Source: JAAZKA01 sp034926225
GTDB taxonomy: Bacteria > Bacillota > Clostridia > Oscillospirales > QAMX01
Direction of reading: 5' to 3'
Assembly: GCA_034926225.1 (NCBI GenBank)
Contig: JAYFRF010000002.1
Location: forward strand, 114,507 to 178,506
DNA length: 64,000 nt
The notes beneath the pieces were generated by a model, which was given only the letters and a program-made list of their open reading frames with translations, ran no database searches and was not told the DNA's origin. The translations under genes were made by a program, and so were the position numbers. This document shows positions 24,601 through 32,118 of this stretch, in pieces (the stretch's first letter is position 1; every line of letters begins with the position of its first letter).

Positions 24601-25678
24601 CCTCGGAATTCTCACGCAGATATTTCTCCGCTTCCTCGCCTGAAAGACCCATTGTGGCGGCTCCCGCGAGCATCGCCTGGCGGGTCGCAAGTAGCGCCGA
24701 TAGCTGTTCCGACAGCGCCGTTAGGTTATTCGCCGCGGCCGTCCCCTGTTCGCGGGCAAACTCCGCTTTTTCGATATTGCTTTGCAGAGTCCGGTAGGTC
24801 TGCTCGGTGGTGTCGATTTCAGCGAGCTTAGACTCAAGCTCAGCAAGCCCCGACACGATCTCGAGGCGCGCCTGCAGAATGGTCTGCTTTTGATTATCGA
24901 GCTCGGCCTCGGCGGCGGCAAGTTCGGTGGCAAGGCTTTCCTGTTTTTGGGTTAGCTGTGTTCTGCCGTCGGCGATCTCCTCCGCGCCGCCGGAAAGCTC
25001 GTCGAGCTTATTCTGTACTTCCGTGCGATTTTCGGTAAGCTGCGCCTTCGCGTCCTCGAGCTGCCGCTCGGCCTCGGCGCGGAGCCTTGCGTTGACCTCC
25101 TCGAGCTTATCCGGGTCTATTTTGACCTCGATGACCTGGGAGATCAGTCCGCTGGCATTCACCCCCGCGATGCCCTCCACGCCCTCGAGCCTTGTCAGCA
25201 GCTCATCCTCGACAAAGGAGGACAGCGTGATGGTATCATGCCCCTCGCGGCTGACGGCGGCAACGCTGACCGGCAGAAGATCGGGGCTGATCTTCATAAT
25301 AGACGGCGTGCCGACGTCGTCGCTCCACGAGCCGGAGAGCTGCGTCAGCTTTTCGCGGATCGCAAGTGAGGCGTATTCAAGGTCGGCATTGTCGGCAAAC
25401 TGCAAAAACACGACGGAATAGCTTGCGCCGGACGTCGACGTGATGGTATCGACGTCGTCGAGCGTTGACAGGGATTGTTCGATGGGCCGCGTGACCTCCG
25501 ATTCGACGGTTTCCGGCGTGGCGCCGACGTAAGTTGTCATCACGACGACATACGGAAGATTGATCTTCGGCAGAAGGTCGGGCGTCATGTTCATATACGA
25601 TACAACGCCGAGGACGACGACAAGAATCACCGCTACCAGCACGGTAAATGGCTTGCGGACACTGTACTTGGAAAACAT
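21614..25678 (-). CDS. RND-family efflux permease with large coiled-coil insertion
   Basis: A 1354-residue RND transporter (AcrB/MMPL-like HAE group). TM1 is at residues about 12-32; PN1 porter sequence follows; then about residues 195-540 form a Leu/Ala/Glu/Gln-rich coiled coil not found in AcrB; the porter fold resumes and TM2-TM6, with the family's GxxVDNAIVVIEN motif, and a second half with a similar layout follow. In a Gram-positive cell there is no TolC partner, so the coiled coil might replace an adaptor or reach into the cell wall. The start at 25678 follows GGAGG. It heads a six-gene array. Confidence 0.93.
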   Translation of the reverse strand: MFSKYSVRKPFTVLVAVILVVVLGVVSYMNMTPDLLPKINLPYVVVMTTYVGATPETVESEVTRPIEQSLSTLDDVDTITSTSGASYSVVFLQFADNADLEYASLAIREKLTQLSGSWSDDVGTPSIMKISPDLLPVSVAAVSREGHDTITLSSFVEDELLTRLEGVEGIAGVNASGLISQVIEVKIDPDKLEEVNARLRAEAERQLEDAKAQLTENRTEVQNKLDELSGGAEEIADGRTQLTQKQESLATELAAAEAELDNQKQTILQARLEIVSGLAELESKLAEIDTTEQTYRTLQSNIEKAEFAREQGTAAANNLTALSEQLSALLATRQAMLAGAATMGLSGEEAEKYLRENSEEFRTAESALAEIDTVLAAAGTDRDQLPQAIDTAKTAAETAEKSLDTLDSALAAQGLTRETLTQAIAQLEDARETVSASMATLNDKLGALEQGETTVDDALATLAAQQSAASGELNSAMTELIVNEKSLAAAKTELETALAEIDDAYTRLEDSREETLAKADVTDAVTMKSVAQILAAQNFSMPVGYAGDTLVSVEGNIDDAETLEGLLLFDLEGVGEVRLADVATVTLRDNSDESYARINGQDGVLLSFTKQSDVPTATASKNLAAKLADLEAEFDGLRFYTLMDQGDYIRLIVKSVLENLFLGAALAILILLFFLKDIRPTFVVACAIPLSVTFAIVLMYFSGVTLNILSLSGLAIGVGMLVDNAIVVIENIYRLRGKGVPPVKAAIAGAKQVTAAITASTLTTVCVFLPIVFVQGLTRQLFTDMALTITYSLGASLIVALTLVPCMAAGTLKRVRPEGSAYGKLLDRYEAAMRWSLAHKWTVVLAAFVLLAGSAVWSLSKGFSYMPDMESTQVMVSIEMPDDSTLSETAAASDTLAQRIMALDGVETVGTMLDAGVSGMLGMSVGTDTDVTSVTMYVLLAENSHRSMSGLAEEIEASAEGLECKVSASSGSMMSGYATALGGQGIEVKVYANDLDLLQNEAKAIAELLRGVDGIAEVSDGLEQTAPALRITVDRDKAMKNGLTTAQVAMSLASSLTKSATATQIHTLDADVLVYNTVDANPETLGKLTVTATAADGTKTEVRLGDIAEIREATSFSAIRRSEQRRTVSVTATVQEGKNVTIVARDIEKAMKSYAAPAGVSYEYAGENETIMNSLSDLVWMLLLGVLIVYLIMVAQFQSLLSPLIVMFAIPLAFTGGLFALAIFGYEVSVVAMIGFIILVGIIVNNGIVLVDAINQLREEGMERTEAVIEAGRMRLRPVLMTALTTILGLMPMSLGIGLGVSLVQPVAIAGIGGLAYATLMTLILVPVLYDGLHKRPLKRVTAEELQETEETRA

Positions 25679-25757
25679 AGGTATCCTCCATGTGATTTGC
25701 TGCGCTTCCGTTTTGTGTGAAACGAACATTCAGCCATTATAAAGATCGTATCTTATT

Positions 25758-25785
25758 ATTATACCGTGGTTTTTAGGATTGTCAA
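25758..25785 (-). promoter_or_regulatory. Promoter of the RND-to-fucosidase array
   Basis: On the minus strand, consensus TTGACA (25780-25785), a 16-base spacer and TATAAT (25758-25763), 80 bases above the RND start. Confidence 0.82.
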
Positions 25786-25824
25786 CCGGGAAAGCGAAAA
25801 TCGAAAAATTTGCTTTTAAAGCCC

Positions 25825-25853
25825 TTTACTTTTTGGTAAAATAGTGGTATACT
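25825..25853 (+). promoter_or_regulatory. tRNA-Arg promoter
   Basis: TTTACT (25825-25830), a 17-base spacer and TATACT (25848-25853), 17 bases before the tRNA. Confidence 0.65.
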
Positions 25854-25870
25854 AAGTAAGCTTTGAATAT

Positions 25871-25946
25871 GCGCCTGTAGCTCAGTGGATAGAGTACCGG
25901 ATTCCGGATCCGAGGGCCGGGGGTTCGAATCCCTCCAGGCGCGCCA
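25871..25946 (+). tRNA. tRNA-Arg (CCG)
   Basis: A full cloverleaf: acceptor GCGCCTG/CAGGCGC, D-arm GCTC, anticodon loop TTCCGGA giving CCG, which reads CGG, T-arm with TTCGAAT, and an encoded CCA end. The first anticodon-stem pair (C-A) is a mismatch. Confidence 0.95.
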
Positions 25947-25952
25947 GAAAAT

Positions 25953-25993
25953 CCGCCATTGATTGATAAATTCGGTTGATGGCGGGTTTTTTT
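25953..25993 (+). terminator. tRNA-Arg terminator
   Basis: CCGCCAT (25953-25959) pairs with ATGGCGG (25979-25985), then seven Ts at 25987-25993. Confidence 0.85.
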
Positions 25994-26040
25994 AGTAGGA
26001 TGACATATATGCATTATTTATATTATTATGAGATGACGAA

Positions 26041-26787
26041 ATGATTGAAGATTATAAAAAACATGCTGTTGTGTGGGACTGGGATGGGTATGACAATACA
26101 CCGGAGTTTGATTATTGGTGTAACTACGCAGCACAATTCGGAAAGAAGGTGTTAATACCAATGTGTGCGCTTGGGCAATCCGGCGCATATATAGCACAAA
26201 AGGGTTTTGATGTTACAGCCTTCGATATTACAGAAGAAATGATATATGAAGGTCAAAAAAGATTCGGTTCGGTCAAAAACCTGTCATTAATAGTTGCTGA
26301 TATTTGCGATTTTGATTTTGATGAAAAGGATTTTGACTTTGCTTTTATTGCTACGCAGGATTTGCATTTATTGCCCGATATGGAATCGATCAAAAAAGCG
26401 TTTATATCCGTTGCCTCACATATGAAAAAAGGCGCTTGCCTTGCTTTGGAGCTGATACTCCCATCACAAGAATCCTATGAATACCCAACACGGACTTTTC
26501 ATCCGAGAGTGCCCAATTATACCGATAAAAAGGTATGGAAAGACGGCAGGGGGAAATATGACGCCGCAACAAAAAGACATTTTATAGAACAGGTTGTATA
26601 TATTGAAGATGATAAGGGGATAGAATCCTTTCACTACTCTATCATTTTGCAATATTATGAGCGGGAAAAAATTATTGCCGCATTGGATAATGCCGGATTT
26701 ATTGTTAAAGGTGAATTCAGTAATAGAAGCAGAGAACCTTGGACTCCTAAAAGCAGGGAATGGATTATTGAAGCCATACGACGATAA
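26041..26787 (+). CDS. SAM-dependent methyltransferase
   Basis: A 248-residue class I methyltransferase. The SAM-binding region is degenerate but recognisable (KVLIPMCALGQSGAYIAQKGFDVTAFDI, motif I and II, quoted here only in part: MCALGQSGAY), followed by an acidic motif around residue 100. The fold resembles UbiE/TehB-type small-molecule methyltransferases; the substrate is unknown. Base composition is far more AT-rich than the backbone and no strong ribosome-binding site precedes the ATG. It is first of three AT-rich genes following tRNA-Arg, which suggests horizontal acquisition at that tRNA. Confidence 0.82.
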   Translation: MIEDYKKHAVVWDWDGYDNTPEFDYWCNYAAQFGKKVLIPMCALGQSGAYIAQKGFDVTAFDITEEMIYEGQKRFGSVKNLSLIVADICDFDFDEKDFDFAFIATQDLHLLPDMESIKKAFISVASHMKKGACLALELILPSQESYEYPTRTFHPRVPNYTDKKVWKDGRGKYDAATKRHFIEQVVYIEDDKGIESFHYSIILQYYEREKIIAALDNAGFIVKGEFSNRSREPWTPKSREWIIEAIRR

Positions 26788-26819
26788 CCTCGCTGATAGC
26801 GACTAAAGAGGTGTTAAAA

Positions 26820-27167
26820 ATGAGGGACAGTTTTTCTGAGGTTAAATTATTCCAGGTGAAACCCGATAAATTGGCGGATTTTGAAACCCTCATAATGAAA
26901 GTTGCAGAGGCGCAGAAGCGGCAACCCGGTTGTATCGATATCAAATATGTCAAGCGATTTTTTACGATAGATGGCGTTGAAGCGGGAAATCCTCCGCGAG
27001 AGCTGACAAAGATTGTAAAATGCGTCAAGTATTTTTCATACTGGGAATTTGACAACAAGGAAAGCTACGGAAAAGCGATTGAATGGTTTTTCAATACGTA
27101 CGGAAAAGAAATTCAAAGACTGCTCATTATGCCGTTTGATATTCATTGCGGGAATTCTGTTTATTAG
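26820..27167 (+). CDS. Antibiotic biosynthesis monooxygenase-like small protein
   Basis: A 115-residue protein with the beta-alpha-beta pattern of the dimeric ferredoxin-like (ABM) fold: an N-terminal strand, a helix DFETLIMKVAEAQK, then R-Q-P-G-C and a late YWEF strand. Members include monooxygenases, heme-degrading enzymes and many uncharacterised proteins, so function is open. The ATG at 26820 follows AAGAGG; a GTG at 26811 is an unlikely alternative. AT-rich like its neighbours and 32 bases after the methyltransferase gene. Confidence 0.6.
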   Translation: MRDSFSEVKLFQVKPDKLADFETLIMKVAEAQKRQPGCIDIKYVKRFFTIDGVEAGNPPRELTKIVKCVKYFSYWEFDNKESYGKAIEWFFNTYGKEIQRLLIMPFDIHCGNSVY

Positions 27168-27199
27168 AGGATGTTTTTTATAACGGGAGGTACGTAAAA

Positions 27200-27685
27200 A
27201 TGGAAAATAACATCTACAGCGAAATCAGAACAGTGACATTGGACAAGTTTAAAGTGGCAAGGTACGTTATCATCAGTCCTTCTCCTGAAGATATCGTTTT
27301 GTCCTATATGGATCGTTGGGCGGAAAAGAGTGGGCTGCTGGATTGTAAAACATATAAAAAGAAGCGGATCGGCTGGGATTTTCCGTTTATCACAGAGGAG
27401 CAGCGGGTGAAATTCGGATTACGCGGATATGTAGCCGCGTATGTCATTCCGGAGGATTTTATCCCCAAATGCGGCGGCGCGGAGCTGGCGTATATCCCCC
27501 GAGATACCTATGCGACATTAACGATCACCGACCCCCATAGCAATTCCTTTGAAAATATACCAAGAGCCTATCAGATGCTTTTTAGCTTTTCCAAAACATC
27601 CTCCTGGGAAAATAGACTTGCTTTTGAAGAAGAATATGACGTTGACGGCGTTCATTATATGGACGTATATGTCCCGATGAACTAA
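27200..27685 (+). CDS. GyrI-like / AraC effector-binding domain protein
   Basis: A 161-residue protein resembling the GyrI-like small-molecule-binding domain that forms the C-terminal half of some AraC and MerR regulators: alternating strands, a W-x-x-K motif region near residue 35 and a final YYDVDGVHYMDVYVP-like strand (short core VHYMDVYVP). No DNA-binding domain is present. Free-standing members bind drugs or interact with gyrase. The ATG at 27200 follows GGGAGG. An AraC DNA-binding remnant at 29565 is of the type normally fused to such a domain, but the two are not adjacent. Confidence 0.65.
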   Translation: MENNIYSEIRTVTLDKFKVARYVIISPSPEDIVLSYMDRWAEKSGLLDCKTYKKKRIGWDFPFITEEQRVKFGLRGYVAAYVIPEDFIPKCGGAELAYIPRDTYATLTITDPHSNSFENIPRAYQMLFSFSKTSSWENRLAFEEEYDVDGVHYMDVYVPMN

Positions 27686-27736
27686 ACAGTACGTCTAACG
27701 CAATCCTCCGGGCTGTGATTTTTTCGAAAAAAGTTC

Positions 27737-27764
27737 TTGACAAAAGTAAAAAAACGTGTATAAT
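27737..27764 (+). promoter_or_regulatory. tRNA-Val promoter
   Basis: TTGACA (27737-27742), a 16-base spacer and TATAAT (27759-27764). Confidence 0.85.
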
Positions 27765-27789
27765 AGTAAATGCGCTTGTGAACTCGCGA

Positions 27790-27865
27790 GGACACTTAGC
27801 TCAGCTGGAAGAGCACCTGCTTGACGTGCAGGGGGTCAGGGGTTCAAGTCCCTTAGTGTCCACCA
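27790..27865 (+). tRNA. tRNA-Val (GAC)
   Basis: Acceptor GGACACT/AGTGTCC, anticodon stem CCTGC/GCAGG with loop TTGACGT, giving anticodon GAC, TTCAAGT T-loop and encoded CCA. Confidence 0.95.
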
Positions 27866-27869
27866 TATA

Positions 27870-27905
27870 AGAACGCAAACATTGATACGATGCTTGCGTT
27901 CTTTC
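27870..27905 (+). terminator. tRNA-Val terminator
   Basis: GAACGCAA-A-CAT pairs with ATG-C-TTGCGTTC, followed by a short T-rich run. Confidence 0.65.
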
Positions 27906-28002
27906 CGTTTAATCCAAACTACTCACTTGCCCATAAAGGTCTTGTTGTAAGGCTTTTTGTGGGCTTTTTTGTTTTCTGCCGTTTGTGGAGTATAAAGAAA
28001 AA

Positions 28003-28096
28003 TCCCGTCTGCCGGATATTAGAGCATCAATGCTCTTATACTCAGCAAACGGGAATATTCATTTTTCATCCCAGGTGATACTCGGCAAACGGGAAT
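28003..28096 (-). terminator. Hairpin region below the XRE gene with a repeated motif
   Basis: On the minus strand CCCGTTTGC... pairs with ...GCAGACGGG around an inner GAGCAT/ATGCTC hairpin, followed by ATTTTTC, which looks like a terminator. The block ATTCCCGTTTGC(C/T)GAGTAT occurs twice, the second copy between the terminator and the gene end. Confidence 0.6.
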
Positions 28097-28099
28097 GAT

Positions 28100-29191
28100 T
28101 TATGAAAGCATTCTAATAATTTCTAGAAATTCTTTACTGTCGCGCAGAAAATCAAAATTAATAGATGCAAGCCATTTATCTCGCATAATTTCGCATAGTG
28201 ATCTTGTATCTGATGTTTCAAAGTCGGAACGTTTTTGCTCGATGTTTCCAAACAATATGCACGAATATGACTGCGTTTCTGGTCGGTGGTCGAAAGCTTT
28301 TGCAGCAATTGCTCCGGTATTCAGATGTTCGAGAGCTTTAGATCTGTTTCCTAGCCTTGCGTATGATTTTGCAATATCCAATTGCAATTTAGCAACTCCC
28401 CAACCATCTGGAATTATTGTTCCATCGTATGCGATTATTTCAACCTCAAATACTTTATTTATTACAGCAATAGATTGCTCATCAGAAAGGCAACCTGAAT
28501 TTGAGAGTAGCCACATAGATGATCTCAGAGCCTCATAATCTTGTTTAACTTTGTTTCTCAAAAATGGCAACTTTTCATCATCGGACAGGCTCCACCACAT
28601 TTGGTTTTCTCTGCTGTATTCAGCCGAAGGCAAAGTTTCATAAATAGCTCTTCCGATTTCTTTTCGCCCCATTTCGCAATGATTAAAGGCAAGGCGTGAG
28701 GTTGCTTCAAGTCTGATGTTCTGGTCTGGGCAGTATTTCATTATCCGTTCGCCAAGTGTTGTTATCTCGGCATCGTACTTTTTCTTATTTTCCTGCCAAT
28801 CAGGAATGTTTCCGTCGTCATCTCCTGACACAAATAAAGCATACATCAGCTTGTTGAGTAACACAAAATTATTCGGATACTCTGCCACACCCTTGCGTGC
28901 TATTGTAATACATTCATTCACATTTCCGACACTTACCGCAGATTGAAATTGTCTGAGGTATTCATTAACATGAGCCTTCTCAATAGATTTGTCAACCCCC
29001 AACAATTTGTCAACAGTGATTCCGAAAAATTCGGCTATGGTCGGAAGTAACTCCATGTCCGGATAACAAGTGTCATTCTCCCAGCGCGATACCGATTGAT
29101 AAGAAACGCCGAGAATGCTTGCAAATTCTTCCTGCGTAATATCTTTCGCTTTACGAAGATATTTAATTTGGTCTCCGATTTTCAGTATCAT
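28100..29191 (-). CDS. XRE-family transcriptional regulator
   Basis: A 363-residue regulator. The N-terminal 60 residues form an XRE/Cro helix-turn-helix (ITQEEFASILGVSYQSVSRWEND in short: EFASILGVSYQSVSRWE). The remainder is helical with TPR-like repeats, as in Rgg/PlcR-like or anaerobe-specific regulators with a C-terminal signal-sensing part. Targets are unknown. Codon use and base composition are AT-rich, unlike the backbone. The ATG follows AAGGAG. It lies alone between tRNA-Val and the AraC remnant. Confidence 0.85.
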   Translation of the reverse strand: MILKIGDQIKYLRKAKDITQEEFASILGVSYQSVSRWENDTCYPDMELLPTIAEFFGITVDKLLGVDKSIEKAHVNEYLRQFQSAVSVGNVNECITIARKGVAEYPNNFVLLNKLMYALFVSGDDDGNIPDWQENKKKYDAEITTLGERIMKYCPDQNIRLEATSRLAFNHCEMGRKEIGRAIYETLPSAEYSRENQMWWSLSDDEKLPFLRNKVKQDYEALRSSMWLLSNSGCLSDEQSIAVINKVFEVEIIAYDGTIIPDGWGVAKLQLDIAKSYARLGNRSKALEHLNTGAIAAKAFDHRPETQSYSCILFGNIEQKRSDFETSDTRSLCEIMRDKWLASINFDFLRDSKEFLEIIRMLS

Positions 29192-29564
29192 AAAGGTCTC
29201 CTTATGTTTTATTGAAAGCGGCGCCTCTTTCTGTTTTTATTATACGCACTTTATTTCTTGCAAGCAATAACGCATTTAGAGATAATTATTCTACAATATA
29301 GTGATTCAACTTTTAATTATTTACCACACCTTTTAACGAAAAGTCGGAGAGGTGTGCATATCGTATCAAAGCAGGTCACTACTTTCAAGAATATTTACTA
29401 AAAGAAGTCGATTTCAGCAATGAATAGTCGACTTCTTTTATTTTTGTGTTAAAATAAGGATGGCGCTATTTTAATGAATAAGCATTTATGATATATCCGG
29501 CAAAGACCTATGATATTTTTACATGTATACTATGAAACATAGTATGTTAAAAGGAGTAGGGCTT
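29192..29564. other. AT-rich gene-free stretch with a possible gene remnant and terminator
   Basis: No intact gene is seen. From about 29350 to 29427 one plus-strand frame is open and reads like the C-terminal end of a protein (ending KEVDFSNE before a stop), then an AAAAGAAGTCGA/TCGACTTCTTTT hairpin (29400-29439) follows, as after a real gene. This suggests a decayed gene. Confidence 0.4.
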
Positions 29565-29819
29565 ATGAAGAATAACTATATTCAAATGGTTAACAACAGT
29601 ATTTCGTTTATTGAGAACAACTTAAAAGACAAGGTTGCCGTAGAAGATGTTCTGAATGAAACATATTATTCCTACCCTCATTTTTGTAGAATATTTATGG
29701 GCATTGTAGGAGAACCCATTACTGGTTATATCCGGAAAAGGAAGCTGTCTTGCGCCACACATGATTTAATCGTGGATGATAAACCTATAGTCGATATTGC
29801 AAACTATTTATGGCCATAA
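29565..29819 (+). pseudogene. Truncated AraC-family regulator
   Basis: An 84-residue fragment matching the start of an AraC DNA-binding domain: the first helix-turn-helix is present (VEDVLNETYYSYPHFCRIFMG; core YPHFCRIF), then R-K-R-K-L, and the second helix begins with PIVDIA. It stops at IANYLWP, before the second recognition helix and the rest of the protein. A ribosome-binding site AAAGGAG precedes the ATG, so the 5' end is original. AraC members of this type usually carry a C-terminal GyrI-like domain. It is probably a decayed gene; a short functional protein is less likely. Confidence 0.6.
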
Positions 29820-29937
29820 AACCAGTTGTGGACGCCCGAATCGAAAGGGAACAGCCCGATCCGGTTGCGATTAGGTGAATACAGATGCCAAATTACGGTT
29901 CACTCTACGTTTAATTTAAGTATGCTAACATAAGACC

Positions 29938-31200
29938 TTACTGCACGCCCGTATAAGCTTCGATGCTGTATAAAACCCGGTATTCTCGCCGGGCGGCTTC
30001 CCCCGCTTCGGCGCATATATCGGACAGCAAAGAGTAATTGCCCAGCAGGGTCTCGACTATATAGCGATCAAGGGCTTGACTCTCCGCCATGCCTTTCATA
30101 ATGGAGCTTATTTTCTCTTCTGACAGCGCCGGCTTATAGGGCCGCGTCTCCTTCAGCGCCGCGAACACATCCGCCGCCGCCATGATTCTGGACCCTATCG
30201 ACAGATCCTCTTCCCTTATATGAAAGGGATATCCCCGTCCGCTCAGCCTTTCATGATGAAAGGCCGCCCATTGCTGAATCGTTTCCAATCCGGAAATGCC
30301 GTCCAACAAATAGTATGTATAATATGTGTGCGAACGGATCACCGCATATTCCTCCTTCGTCAATGCGGCCGGCTTTTCCAGAATCGCAGGATCCACAGTC
30401 AATTTCCCTAGGTCATGCAAATACCCCGCGACAAGCATCCTCTTGGAGTCTTTCGAGGAAAAATGTAAAAGCTCGGACAGCTTCTGCGCCGTTTTTGCCA
30501 CTCTGGCGGAATGAGTAGCCGTAAAAGGGCTTCTGAAATCAATCAGATAGGAATAGCAGCGTGCAAGATCCGTTAAATCGTCAACAGATATTTCAAGGCT
30601 CGCAAAATAGGAATAATCAATTCGCCGGACGACATCTTTTGAAATTAGATCCAACCATATATATTCCGTATCCGCCAACTCCATAAACGCATCGACATAT
30701 TCCGGAACGAATCGTTCCCCCGCCTCAAGCAAAATGCGTTTTTTGATCGTACCCGCCTGATTCAATACAAACGGAGAAGCGGAAAGGGACGCGCATACCC
30801 GGTCCGCCAAATGCAAGAGCTGACTCTCCATCGGCATCTCTGGATTTTCGTCCGCTGCCTTTCCGTAATTCCACAAAATATGATGATATTTGACAATCGG
30901 CGCAATGTTTTTCTCCGGCAAGAAGCCTTGAATCAAATAGGCTCCGCGAAAAGCGTGCGTATGGATATCCGCTCCCTTTTCGGATACCGCCATTTCTTTT
31001 TCCTGTAGTGAAAGAGCGCCCACATCATGCAAAAGACCCGCTACAAACATTTTGTTTCTCTTTTTTTGCGGCCAAGCTAGCTTCTCCGCCAGACGATACG
31101 CCAAATAGGCGACTTGTTCCTGATGTACCCCCAACGCGGGGGAGATAATGCATTGCGCTTTATTCAGGCTGCCCAATACGTCGATGATGTTTAGCTTCAC
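29938..31200 (-). CDS. Two-domain HD/HD-GYP phosphohydrolase
   Basis: A 420-residue protein with two HD domains. The N-terminal one contains AGLLHDVGAL near residue 51; the C-terminal one AGYLHDLGKL near residue 256 followed by HHERLSGRGYP, the GYP signature of cyclic-di-GMP phosphodiesterases. It may therefore hydrolyse c-di-GMP or another cyclic dinucleotide. No membrane segment or sensor domain is seen. The GTG at 31200 follows AAGGAG. It starts 70 bases below a terminator shared with ferritin on the other side and has no partner genes. Confidence 0.85.
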   Translation of the reverse strand: MKLNIIDVLGSLNKAQCIISPALGVHQEQVAYLAYRLAEKLAWPQKKRNKMFVAGLLHDVGALSLQEKEMAVSEKGADIHTHAFRGAYLIQGFLPEKNIAPIVKYHHILWNYGKAADENPEMPMESQLLHLADRVCASLSASPFVLNQAGTIKKRILLEAGERFVPEYVDAFMELADTEYIWLDLISKDVVRRIDYSYFASLEISVDDLTDLARCYSYLIDFRSPFTATHSARVAKTAQKLSELLHFSSKDSKRMLVAGYLHDLGKLTVDPAILEKPAALTKEEYAVIRSHTYYTYYLLDGISGLETIQQWAAFHHERLSGRGYPFHIREEDLSIGSRIMAAADVFAALKETRPYKPALSEEKISSIMKGMAESQALDRYIVETLLGNYSLLSDICAEAGEAARREYRVLYSIEAYTGVQ

Positions 31201-31269
31201 TTGACCTACTCCTTCGCAATCCGTTCATTCGGGCAGACGTAACCCTTCAGGATAAATACATACATAATG

Positions 31270-31326
31270 AAACAGGGCCCAGCGCAGGGGAAAAACATCC
31301 CGTACCCGCGCCGGACCCTGTTTTTT
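31270..31326. terminator. Terminator between ferritin and the HD-GYP gene
   Basis: AACAGGG-C-C...GCGC pairs with GCGC...G-A-CCCTGTT, with Ts on the plus strand and A-runs on the other side. It terminates ferritin on the minus strand. Confidence 0.7.
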
Positions 31327-31344
31327 ACTGTTTTGCGAAACGGC

Positions 31345-31854
31345 TTACAGTACCAGCGACGGAGCCATATAGGTTCTGGTCGCCAGCTCCTGATCCAGCA
31401 GGTACAGTCCTTTAGAGTCGCTGCCGAACAGCTCCATTTTCCGGATCAGCTCGACCGCGTTCTTCTCCTCTTCGCCCTGCTCCTTTACAAACCAATCCAG
31501 AAATTGGAGCGTGCGGTAATCCTTTTCCTCGGAAGCCGCGCCGTAGATCTTGTGAATCGATTCCGTCACATATTTTTCATGCATCAGGCCCGCTTTCAAA
31601 ACCTCGAGACCCTGCGTCCAGGAACCGTCGGGTTTGGCGATGGCTTCATAAACGACCTTCGCGTCGTTGTTCTGCATGTACTGTGTCATCAGCGTGGCAT
31701 GATCGCGCTCTTCCTGCGCCTGTACCTGATACCAGTTTGCAAAGCCATTCAGGCCCTGCTCGATGAAGTAGTTTGCGAAACTTAAGTACAGATAGGCGGA
31801 GAAGAACTCTTTATTAATCTGCTCGTTTAATAATTTGGCTACGATCTCTTTCAC
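31345..31854 (-). CDS. ftn: Ferritin
   Basis: A 169-residue iron-storage protein. Ferroxidase-center residues appear as the early E-x6-Y...(EFFSAYLYL), then QEERDHA near residue 50 (E-E-x-x-H), and E/Q residues in later helices, as in bacterial ferritin. It forms 24-meric cages that store iron and limit oxidative damage. I chose the GTG at 31854, which follows AAAGGAG; the ATG 45 bases upstream has no ribosome-binding site. It stands alone with its own promoter and terminator. Confidence 0.92.
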   Translation of the reverse strand: MKEIVAKLLNEQINKEFFSAYLYLSFANYFIEQGLNGFANWYQVQAQEERDHATLMTQYMQNNDAKVVYEAIAKPDGSWTQGLEVLKAGLMHEKYVTESIHKIYGAASEEKDYRTLQFLDWFVKEQGEEEKNAVELIRKMELFGSDSKGLYLLDQELATRTYMAPSLVL

Positions 31855-31945
31855 TGCAGAACACTCCTTTGTATTTGTTTTTTGGGGGATCTTTGGCATA
31901 ACTTGCCGGTTTTATTGGATTCCTGAGCGGTATTTCCCTGATAGT

Positions 31946-31975
31946 ATTATGTTTGGTCATTTACATCCCTGTCAA
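31946..31975 (-). promoter_or_regulatory. Ferritin promoter
   Basis: On the minus strand, TTGACA (31970-31975), an 18-base spacer and CATAAT (31946-31951). Confidence 0.65.
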
Positions 31976-32058
31976 AGAAACCCATCTCAGTGATTGAATT
32001 GTAACCTACCCTATTGTTTTTGTCAATGCAGTCCCTAAAATTTATTCGGAAGAAATTG

Positions 32059-32102
32059 AAAAAAATCCCCGCACGTTCCCTTTTTAGGCAATGTGCGGGG
32101 AT
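32059..32102 (-). terminator. ppdK terminator
   Basis: On the minus strand ATCCCCGCAC pairs with GTGCGGGGAT, followed by seven Ts. Hairpin arms at 32065-32074 and 32093-32102. Confidence 0.88.
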
Positions 32103-32118
32103 CTCCGTGCTTTTTACT

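Noticed and set aside
25826..26014. Minus-strand open frame across tRNA-Arg
   Set aside because: It reads the tRNA in antisense and gives the well-known spurious tRNA-derived peptide.
25871..29900. Attachment-site duplication of tRNA ends
   Set aside because: No repeat of the tRNA-Arg or tRNA-Val 3' end was visible downstream.
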